DNA of 64,000 bases. Source: Salminus brasiliensis. Its lineage: Eukaryota > Chordata > Actinopteri > Characiformes > Bryconidae. The notes under the pieces were generated by a model, which worked only from the letters and a program-made list of their open reading frames with translations, was not told where the DNA came from and ran no database searches. Below are positions 44,480-55,800 of this stretch, one piece after another (position 1 is the first letter of the stretch; every line of letters begins with the position of its first letter). Where the stretch lies: positions 19,925,490 through 19,989,489 of the forward strand of contig NC_132899.1 of the NCBI RefSeq assembly GCF_030463535.1, given 5' to 3'. Both the position numbers and the translations under genes were made by a program.

Positions 44480-44930
44480 GGTAGGGCTGTATGTCAGGGT
44501 GGGTGAAAAAGATATAATGGTTTTTAAAGACATTTTCACAATACACAGTATTTATTGTGATCTTTCGATACAGACTAAATGCACTAGTAAGACACTGGCA
44601 GGTTTTACAGGCTGCCATCAAAATCTTTATAGCTAAAAGTTGTTGCTATTCATTAAATTATACAGGACTAATTAGTCTCTTTGTAATGAGACATGTCAAG
44701 TTTAGCAAGATTATGCTTTCCTACTTTTACATGTTTTTGCATTGTGGCAATTTTTATTTTTCATAGCTCTGAAACCTTTCAAATTTGCTTTTCAAGATTG
44801 ATATCTTATTTGGGATTAGATATAAACAAGTCCAACCTATAAAAAAATTAAATACTATAAATATCACAGTTTATATCGACAGATACATACTTGAATATCT
44901 TGTATCGGTGCATTCCTAACTATAACGAAT
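44480..44930. repeat. Probable decayed MITE
   Basis: The right end, read inversely, is gttaggaatgcaccgatac, similar to hAT-type fish elements. The left side has cacaatacacagtatttatt and cgatac words. The ends are degraded, so the limits are approximate. Confidence 0.35.
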
Positions 44931-46746
44931 ATGGCCCACCTCTAACTTTATGCTTAAAGAGGAACTCTGATCAAAATGAAACATTTTACTGTTGCTAAAT
45001 TTGTTGTAAACATGTCTACTCACCACAGTGAGAGATGAGGAAAATCCCTATTCTATTGTATCTGAAAGGTGGGAGAAGCTTTTGAAGAAGTACTTGGTTG
45101 ACACTTGGGCGTGGGCAGTGTGAAATGGTCTGTCGAGCTACTTTTTTAGTTACTTTTTTCTCCAGAAGCCAGTGTTTGTTTTTGATGGTTAAAGATCATA
45201 TGTATATGTTTAGCCTCTACATCAATAGATGTCCTTCTCCACTGTGTTTTGTACCAAGAAGAAATGCATGCTGGGCAACCAAGAGAGGTACAAAATTGTT
45301 ATTTCTGTCAAACCAATGAGGCTGAATAACACTAGTTTTAGACCAGAATGTCCTTTTGAGTTTCATTCCCTGCCCACTGTCAAATTGTTGATTTGTGTCC
45401 TAAGCAACAGCTGAAAAACGTTCCCTTTAGGCAAATTTGTCAGCTCAGATTGCTCAAAGAAATTGTAAGCAGCCAGGCAAATCCTGTGATGCGAGGTGAC
45501 TGAGGAAACGAGATACAGTTTTCTACTGTGTGTGTATATATATTGTGTGTGTGTATATATATATATAGTGTGTGTGTGTGTTCTAAGAGTTGTTATTGGT
45601 ATTGCACAAGTGGTGCTGCACCATTCAGCATGTCTGAACTTGCCATATGGCTCCATCTTTCACATCACTGTGTGCCTTCTGCAGCTCTCTGAGTCCGTAC
45701 TTGTTGTGTAGGACACTCCGAGCACTGGCTGGATCATCTGATTAAATTAAGCAGAAAGTGTTTCATTTGGGTTAATGGAACAGAGCACGGTCAGAGCAGA
45801 CACGTTACAGTGGAATCTGTTACTGTATCTGGTTGATGTTGTGAAAATATTGAGGTTTGAGACTTGGACTGATTTTAAATCTTGGTTTTCCATCTAAAGA
45901 CCAGGTTACAATGTTCTGCAGCTAACAATAACATCCTAATGTTGGCAGTAGGCTTTATGCTGTGTTTACATGGCACTGACGGGGAAAAAAAGGACACTGG
46001 TCACTATTGGGTCACTATTTTATAACTAATGTTTTATATCTGTGTTTTCTTTGGAGTTTAGGTTTGTTGTACATAAACTGGTATACCTGGACTTTAACGA
46101 CAAGCAGTCCACACTCCTTTTTCTGGGGGGGGAGAGAAAACCTACTCTATCTAAATCTACTCAATCTACTTCTGAGAAGTCTGGTTTATTCTAGCTGCTG
46201 TGGTTAACAGCAGAAGTTGGTAAAATTGAACTTTGGAAAAAACGTTTTGCTGACCGCTGCGGTGGCCTGGCTTCACTGAATAACATGCAATAGCTTTGCC
46301 ATCATGCTCCCAACATACATATAGAATAGTTTAGAATAATGTGCCATAGAAATTATGAACTACCTAGCCAAATAAAACAGTGTGAATTGAGGAGTACTTC
46401 TTGTACAGATTAAACGGGAAAGGAAGTACATTTTAGATATGGCGCACGAGCTCAGCGTTTGGGCTTTCTGTTGTTACTTAAAATTGTTGGGGTGGTGAGC
46501 TCTGACCTTAGGCATTGCATTGATGAGTTGGAGAGTTAAGTTTGCTGTTCACAGACTGGATTAACTCTTGTGGAAGCTGTAAGAAAGATCCACCATACGG
46601 TACAGGCACTCTGTTGTGATATCTCTGTCTCTGACATTAAGACATCACTGGTACAAAGTGTCGGTAGCTTTATCTTGGCATTGTCTCTGTCAGCAGCACG
46701 TTCAACATCTGATTCAGACTCCCCCTCTGTTTACAACTTTCCGCAG

Positions 46747-46946
46747 GTCTGACTGTCATCACCCACGTGTCACGCTGGCAGCCCCCGAGGCCCTGGCTGG
46801 GGAGGAGCTGAGCCCTGGCAGCATGGTGTCTGCCGTGGCCTCAGGCTCTGCTCCCAGCCCTCAAAGCGAGGCCGTCGCCAGTGAGCTGAAAGAGCTCTCT
46901 CTGCAGTCCGTCCCTAGCCTGCTGCCCCTGAGCGAGAGAAAGAATG
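46747..46946 (+). CDS. mrtfa: mrtfa long-form first coding exon
   Basis: The acceptor ctttccgcag opens the exon. ATG at 46823-46825 has a good context (A at -3, G at +4) and starts MVSAVASGSAPSPQSEAVAS. The frame is open upstream of this ATG to the splice site, with in-frame CTG codons at 46775, 46793 and 46808. Donor gtgagt, phase 1. Confidence 0.9.
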
Positions 46947-49900
46947 GTGAGTTGAGATGATGCCACACAGATATACAACAGTAGAGCTGTACACTTGTAA
47001 ACTCACAACGATTTAATTTTGATTCTATATGAAACCATTTAGCGCATCACGAAAGTCTATATTCTGCTTGATCTTCATATTGTTCAGCTGGAATTTTGAT
47101 AACTTGTCTCGTATGTTTTTGTGATATCGACATCGTTTTAACTTCAGATTGTTAGGTCTCATTGCGTGATTCGAGTTTTGTATACGGCTTTGCAACATTC
47201 CCATAGTTCTTATGTTGCAATAATGCAGTAGTAACACCCAAGCAACCACCTGGGGTACCACAGCAACTTTTGGGCAACATTCTAGCATCCTCTGTAGACA
47301 CTATAGCAAATAACTTAATGCCATAGCATCTGCCTTAGCAACATCATACCATCAACACTTATATCTTAGAATCCACCTAGCAACCACATGAAATACCATA
47401 GCATCTCCTATTGCAACCACCTAGCAACCTTCTTGCACCCATCTAACAGCCATCTAGTGCAACCAATCTGCGTTTCCTTACTTACTTTTGAATTGAATTA
47501 CTTTCTTAAAGGATTGTTATTAAACATCAATAAAATACACAAATGTAACTACAGAAACGTTAAGTAGTAGAATGAAGTTGATTGTAGGCGATTTGAAAGT
47601 GAATGCAGTTGAGTTTCCACCTTCAGATTGACGTAACACAATACATCAAAGCATCTGTGCAGCAAAATCCTGCTGTAAAATTTCTTGTTCTGCTCAAAGC
47701 CTCTCTTTCTGTCCTCCTACGTCTTCCATCATCATCCTGTGTGTCAAGAACGTTTGCTGTATCCATTATTGAGCTGTTGTGTGCGGTGCTATCTGAGAGC
47801 AATAATGGGTTGTGTTTGGAAAAACATAAAATGACCATGAAACACCCACACATCTCGTCACATCCAGATATCTTGGCTTCAAGCAGCTCCTCTTCCATAA
47901 TAATACTTTTTCAACAATGAAGATATCCCAGCAGAACTGTGCTTTCTGTAAAGTGTAATGGTCTTATGTTCCAGGGAATTGGAAGTATGTAAAAATGCGC
48001 AATTGAATATTTGCACTTTATGGACATGTCTGCATGCATCAGTACATGCTGTCTTGTTTTTTCAGACATTGTTAAAGAAGTTAAAGATGAGCACTAAACT
48101 GCTGAAATCACTTCCAGAGAAATGCATGATCTGATAGGTGAGATTTGTCCTGAGATATCATGGCCTAAGTGTACTCGCGTGGACTGTGGAAGTTGTGACC
48201 TACAGTGGCTGAGTAATGCTTACCTGTTGGGTCTCATCTCCCAGCACTGGCCTGCAGCCACCACTCCTTTTCTTTCTTTCACTCTTTGGGGCCTCAGGGC
48301 TGTGCTGCACTGAGGGTTGTCTCATAGGCAGAGACAAGTTATTGCAGGGCCTCTCTCTTATCTTGCACACTGCTGAAGTTTCTGTCTGTTTTAAATAAGA
48401 AACAAAAGATCGTATTTTCTCGTGTAGTTCTTTGTACATGTAGTGTTAGAAAGATTGCATACTGATGAAGAATACAACAGTATTTATTGTTCGTATGGCC
48501 ACTCTAGGTGGGTGTACTTGTGGGTGGATTAAGTCAGAGAGGCTGGCTGTACTAGCTGGACAAAATCAATACGGTTTAAGTGACTATACTTTCCATTCAG
48601 TTGATATTGCTTCATATTAAACATACATTAGAAAATCAGTGTTGTGACATGTTTTAAAATCAGACTTATTCTGACTAAGATCATTTCCTTTGTTGGATTT
48701 GTGTGAAGTCATCACAGTCATCTGGAATCATGATTGGTCAAGATGCTCTAAGCACACAGTAGAAGCAATTGCGACTGGTTGGAGGGCTCATTCGCATTTT
48801 TCAACCTTCTGAGATCATGATAATTACCATACAATAAACTCTGCAGGGATGAATAACAGGCATTTGATCTAAGCAGCCATTGCTAATTGTTCTGTGTTTG
48901 TTGGATTGAGTGGCTACAGGGCAACAAAGATGGTCATCAGTGTGAGTGAGGTGTATTGCATGCATTAGATGGGATCGCCAAGACATGTTAAAAGGAGGTA
49001 TGGGAGATGGAAAGACAAGGCAGGGGGAGTATGTGAGGGACAAAACAGGGGAGTTTTCCTACAGATTAGATTGCATAACTTTGTATATAGAAGGAAAGGG
49101 GGCTGAGTAGAAAACAGTCAGCGAGAGAATGGGAGGGAGTGTTTTTGGGGCCAAAGGTGATCTGGAATGCGAGTTTGTCTTGCCGCTTGTGCTCTGACTT
49201 CGTAAAGACGGACAGGCAGAGCACTGGACTCCACTTCTGGCCTGAAGTGCCCCCCCCCCCTTTTTTTTTTTTATTTTCTATTTTTTTTCCATGGAGCAGG
49301 AAAACCATGGCAGTTGCTCTATGACTAGGAGGTGGACAGTTAACCACAGAATAAGGAGGAAGAAACTGACTTAAAGACAGGCTTTAGATACTTGCAACGA
49401 TACACACCCACTTAAGCTGGGCGTGCACACACACGCCAACGCAAGAGAGATTGGATGCAGTCAAAGGGAAGGTGAGAGACACAGACGCACCCTGCAGGTC
49501 TTCGGACTACTATTGGATTTTTCTTGCAGAGCTCACCAGCCTCTTTGCTTCATTCATGCTTCACTCTTCTGCCCTTTTTCTCTTTATTCTTCCTGCCTGA
49601 CCTGCAGATATCTCTTCCTTTTGGGGAAGGAAGGATATGGCCATACACCCAGGTACAGTCCTTACTTTTCGCTGTGTATGATTTGTGGAATTGTGTGGAG
49701 CCACTTTACAGGCAGTTGGTTGAGGGTGTGGCGACTGTGATTGAGGATAACAGTGTTATTGTTTAATGACTAAGCTCACTGTTCTTAGAAGTCATGTACG
49801 GGCTTTATTGCCCTGTTCGCGCTGAGGTTTCCCAAGGCCTCTACAATTAATTACTCTCAAGTCATTTCCACACCGCAGTCTGCGAATAGTGGAAGCCAAC

Positions 49901-52789
49901 AAAAGCACTTAATGTAGAAAGGAGAATCGCAGTAGGTCAGCAGTTGTAGGGAATGAAAACATTAGAGCGTTGTCCAAAGTTTGTACCAAGCATTCAGTTA
50001 CACATAATAAAAGTTGTGTCTTAAGTAAGACTGCACATAAATGATGCTGTACATGGACTTGTTCCAGCTGGAAGGGGCGGGCCATGGAATGAGTGATGGG
50101 ATGAGTCCTCTCTCTCTTTCTCGCACTTTGTGCTCCCTGAGGACTGGGAGTGGAGCTCAAACCATTAGAGACCAAGAATCAGTCCACACACTGACATCAG
50201 TACAGAATGTCTGGCTAGAAAAAAAATGAAGGCATGCAGAGTTTCAGTTCGAGGCCTGATGTAGGAAGCTGACACTGGCCTTCCTTCAGATGTTAATGCT
50301 GGAATAGGCCATCTGTCCTTATACACACTTTTCTAAATGCTTGTGTTCGTGAATTCCTTTGGATAGTCGTGTTCTGCTGGTAAGTTATATGCCAGTGTGC
50401 TGTCACCAGGCTGGTGCTGGGAAGCTGGGTAAAAGGCTTGTTCTAGTATTAATTATTAGATTTGCTCAGAGTGCTCTTAAGGTTTGCCCTGCAACTGCTG
50501 TTATGTTGCTTCAGTATTGATTTTCAAATGTGTTTCCCAGACATTGACCAGATGTCTCCAGCTAGCCCTTAATGCAGAATTTCTGTTTACATTGTGCCTT
50601 GAGCAATAGTTACAACTAGTCTGGAGACAGCTGACTTCAGCCAGTCAGTGCAGGCATGATTCAGCCTGCAACATCTCACATAACTGGAGCGATGCAGAGC
50701 TGGATCACAAATATTCAGATGTCTTAGCATCTAGCTTTTTTTTTTGTTTTTTTTTGCTATGGAGATGCTAGAGCGCCAGGGGCATAATGGTATGGTGTCA
50801 CACAGAGGTTATCACAAAGGGTGGACTGCAGCAATGCTGCCGCTGCTGCAGGGAGATGGAAGCAGCCCCCCTGCTCCGTCTCTGAGCTGCTCTGTGGTTT
50901 TCTGTGTTATGTAACACTGTGGGATGGTTGCCAGTTCTAGCTCCGGCACGCTTACACAGGCCCAAAACGGAGTGGGATGGATGGTGTAAGAAAACGAGGG
51001 AATGAAATGCAAGAGAACAGAGCCCTCCTGAGCTATACTGAGTGTGTGTGTAAGGCACACAGCTGGGCTTCATTTCAGCAGCCTATAGGAACCTATGCAG
51101 TTCAGCCACATTACCAAGCTCACCAGTAGAGAAATGGTTCTCCCCTTGACCATTAACAGTTTTACTTGCAGGATATCTCTCCAACGATCATAAAACACAA
51201 GCAGAAATGTGCACTCGGGAGGAGATATGGCTCATTGTCTCTTTGCTGGAAAACAAGGCATGCAGATGCAGGCTCAGACAGCCTTCACATAACTTGGAGC
51301 TTTTTCTAAACTGGCATCATTGCAGCTTTGACATGTTTGATTTATTTCTATATTTTTTTTGTTGGATGAGCCAAACCCAAATTAAGCAATAATGTCCCTG
51401 AGCTATAGATAATGCTTAATCAGTCAGATGCTGTTACAGCTTTCTTTCTCATACATTTTTGAGGCCAGTGGAGATGGACTGCTGATATGAGGCATAGAAC
51501 TGTTCTAATTAGCTGTAGTCAGTGATTAAAATGCCTGTTCAGGTGTAGTTTCAACACTATACATCTCCATACATTTTAAGCAGTTATATATTTAGACTAG
51601 ATGATGAATCCAGTTGTTGAATCATGTTTAATAATTAGAATAGGTTTGGCATGTAGGAGTAGTGTGGTAAAGTGGCCTTGTTGGCTGTTTTTCTGCATTT
51701 TCTGTACAAACTATGCACTTGCCTTCTCATGACGATACATTGCCACATCTCCAAGATATATGCTGTCATGTTTTTACAAATGCGATCTCGCAATTCTTCA
51801 ACGCGGCCTCACAGCTAGCTATATTGTAGTTAGACTTGAATTAGTTGAACTGCCGCATGTACCACTTTGTAAACTTCTAGCGCACTTTTGACAGTCAGCT
51901 GCCCACAAGTCATGCCTCTGGGGCACATTTGCACCCAGCTGTGACTTAAAGAATGACATGTAACCTAGCAGGGAGGGCAGGGTCCATGTATTACTGTCTA
52001 TTTGCATCTAGATTTGCTTAGTTTTGTTGAGAAATACCGCAAGGCATCTATCGCCACATCCCGATAATCGAGAAATGAATGGAAAAAGTGACAGAACCAA
52101 GACAATGTAATTTAAAGGCATATCAGCTTAGAAAATGCCAAACATGCCTGTTCTGCTGGAATGCTGCTGCCAGTTTATCAGTGTTAAAAAAACATGAGCT
52201 GAAAAAAAAAAAAAAAAGATCAGCGTGATCTATCTTAGTCACGTTCCTCAACAGACAAGATGATGTCAAGACTGGTTAAACCACACTGGTGGGGAATCTA
52301 GTAACATGGTTATGTACAAAAACAAACAAGTTTTAAGAAAGGATTCATTTCAGCTTTTCTGCTTTGTAACCCTGAACCCCAGACTCCCGCTACTGCAGAC
52401 AGGCTTTATGGGCACTCGAAAGTAGGGCAGGAGGTCGAGGGGTGCAGATTAAAATGATTTCAGCTGGCTGTTATGTAATACTCTATGACAAAAACATTGA
52501 GCCTGGATGTGAACATCCTCCCTAAACCTCATTTGCTGGATACACCCTAACCTCCTTCTGCTAGTGCCTCATATTACCACATGTAGGCAAAGAGCTCGAA
52601 TTTCATCTTCCTCTTTCTCCCCCCTTCTCCTCTGCTTTAATTCCTCAAAGGAATAATGAGAGGCACCCTGAACTGACTTGTGTTTAGATGTTTTGTGCAG
52701 GTTATGGTCTGATCTCATTCCCATATGCTTGAACATTTAGAGTGCAGCCTACATGTTTGTAGTGTTGTGATTTAGCAGTTCTGCCAGTT

Positions 52790-52863
<74 letters not shown>

Positions 52864-55800
52864 TGATTGGGCAGTATTCACTGTATAATGAATATTGTAG
52901 GGCTGGGCGATACTGTTATGATGTTAAAAGACTTTTTTGCGATACACAATGTTTATCACGATGCATGTAATCACAGACTAAAAACATCAGTAACGACAGA
53001 TTCTTATAAACTACTATTCAGATACTCTCCTGTACTGAAGTGTTGTTGTTTTTTTAATTCATCTGCTGCACTTCATCTAATTAAACCAGTCTAATTACAC
53101 TGTTAGTATTGAAACCTGCAGCTGATCAGTGTTTTTTAAGCACTAACAGTATCTTCGATATGCTTAGAAAAGCATATTGTTATCACAATAACAAAATTGA
53201 TCACCATAAAATATTGTCATATTGCCCAGCTCTAGAATATTGTACTCCATGAGGTGAATTAGAGAAAGTAGAAATAAAGGGACAGAAACTGATAGAAAGT
53301 ATAGGAAGAATTAGTAAACACCTTTTTGATAAAGATTCCTGAATAGAGAAAAAAAGAAGTGATGACATGTTTACTGCCCCGTTGCCAGAGAATGCCTCAT
53401 GTGCACTTCCTGAACGAACTTGAGGAAAACATGGTGTTTAAACATGATATCTACCTCAGACTCCAAGTGGGAAGGAAAAGGTGATGAACTGTTTTTCCTT
53501 CCCGAGTACAGGACAGAATGACAACCCACAATGTTTAGAGGTATGATAATAATTCAGGAAAGAACCATCTCCTCCTCTAGGTCACTGATCCCGGAGATCC
53601 CTCAATAATAACTAATCAATCTACCACCAACTCACCAACTACTTGTTTCTTTTCAAAGTCTGCTCCATTAGTCCGGTTTAGGTGCAGCAAATTAGGAATA
53701 ATGATCATAGTACTAAGAGATGGCAGTCTTAAAAATGTGGCAGTATCAAGTATTGCGATCATTACATGTGTGTACCGTAAGTCTAAGTTCAGGTTTAACC
53801 CTGTATTGTGGAATATTGTTGCTTTTTAAAGTAATTATTTCATTAATCTCGATGCAGAGATGCAGTGAAAATATACGGACAGAGCAGTTGTGTGTCACGT
53901 TAACGGAGTATGTCAAACCCATTGCACACCAGCCGTGGTAAACTCACCAAGACGCGAGCAGTATGCTCTCACATTAATCAGTGTAGTCTTTCACACCATT
54001 TATTGCAGCGATACACGGACAATCGAAACAGAAACTCTGTTGCGTCCGGTGTGAAATAAGCCTTGTGACTGGTGTTTTATGAGCTTAATACTAGATGGAA
54101 ATACAGATTTGCGGAACATGCTGATAGAATGTGATATTTTGTGCTGGGATATGTGTGTATATTAATAATAATAGTTGTGATATTACCAATGAATTCGGTG
54201 TATTTAAGATTGGAGGAAAGTAAATGATATTGAGCAGATCTGCCTCTGGTAGGTACATTCTTGAAAATGAGTGCGAAGTAGGAGCATGATGTGTATGATT
54301 TAACTTGCCTTACATGACCTTGCTTGGCCTGCAATGGGCACATTGTGATTTATGCCCCCTAATATTGCCCTCCCCTACCTGTACAACAGCACTTTTCTGG
54401 CAGGGTTTTAGTTTCAATTATTTTATTAATTATTTTTCTGATTATAGCTTCTAGTTTTTGTTGTAAAGCAGAACAAATCTATGAAATAAGATCTGTTTTT
54501 AAACAGTAAATAAGTAATGACCTCACCATCCATTATACGCCCTTTGCTTTACTCATGTTGATAAACAGTACGGTACATATGTACTTACTGTCTGTCATTT
54601 CATAGTTATTCATCTGTGAATGTCTGGGTCGAGTGGACTTTGGTCATGTTTCCCCTGTAGTGCTCTGTTTGGTTAAGGTGGTGTCTCGATGCTTGTGGGT
54701 AGATGTGGGCTGATTGTGGGTTGGGTTGCACTTCCTGTGAGGTCACTCTCGCATCCAAAATGCCCCAGAGCCTTGCTGGTTTTAGTATGACTACTGCAGC
54801 AAAGCTACACTACCTGTTGCAATGATGAATATTAAATTCATACTTGGAGTGTAAGGCTGCTCTGCCCAGCCTCAAACAGCTCTTGCTCTCTGAGAATCCA
54901 CAATAATAACTGATAACAGCTGTGTTCTGTCGGACTACAGTCATCTCTAGCTAATGGCCCAAAATGAACATGTCTTCATAAGACCTCTTGTCTCTGTATT
55001 GTGCCTCCAATTAATTTCACTTCATCTGCAGTGATACCATTTCTTTAGAAGGTGCAAATTTCAAATGAATCTAGTTTTCTCAATTTCAGTTCATGTTTGA
55101 CTGGAAAGCCCCTCAGGTTGTTGGGAGACCATATAGAAGTGTGACTTCTGTCCACCTATCTGACCTGTTGCTCACCCTTGCCATCTTTCTGAAATGTTTG
55201 TCAGGTTTTTTTGTGTTGGTGCAAATGTGTGTGTCATCATAATTGTGGGTGTCTTAGTGCAGCGATATCTGTGAGTAATTCTATCCAGTGCCTGCACAGG
55301 TGATGCTGAGCTGAATATAGAGCCTTTTGGCCAGCTGGCCTTACTATTTAAAACTGGGAGAGGACCCAAGAGGGGGGGTCCAGGGTTGACCTCGGCAGCA
55401 TTCTGCAGGAGCCACTCGGAGGATCGAGGCTAGGGTATAGAGGTGTGCTCGTCAGGAGCTGGACATGTTCCCTAAACTCCTGTACCTTGTACTCAGGCAG
55501 GATCAGAAAGGTCAAAGGAGTTTCCCATTCTTGTAATGACCTCCTTTTTGTTGTTCATTTATCCAGCTATTGTCTTAATTAGACTAAGTACCATCATCAT
55601 AGTTCCATAGGTTTTTTCAGCATGGCTAGTAATGGAGCACCTTGACAGAAAGGGACAATTTGACTGACATGACTGTTTTTGTTTCATGAGTCACGGGGGC
55701 AGGTGACTGTCCAAATGGTACTACAAAAAAGCAGAACCATGTGAACAGACATGGTATGTGTTTACATACGTGATGATTTCATTTACTTGCTGCTGACAAC

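Larger units (their letters stand above)
41721..46746 (+). other. mrtfa: First introns of mrtfa
   Basis: No coding exon was recognised. It contains TG repeats (41965-41985, 45530-45582), a probable decayed hAT-like element (44480-44930) and ordinary intronic sequence. Confidence 0.5.

Noticed and set aside
45363-45711. Overlapping frames on both strands at 45.4-45.7 kb
   Set aside because: They are translations of TG/TA repeats.
49423-49770. Overlapping 105- and 80-codon frames in the mrtfa intron
   Set aside because: They have no recognisable protein features and no convincing acceptor. A donor at the end of cacccag (about 49650) leaves a weak chance of a non-coding alternative exon.
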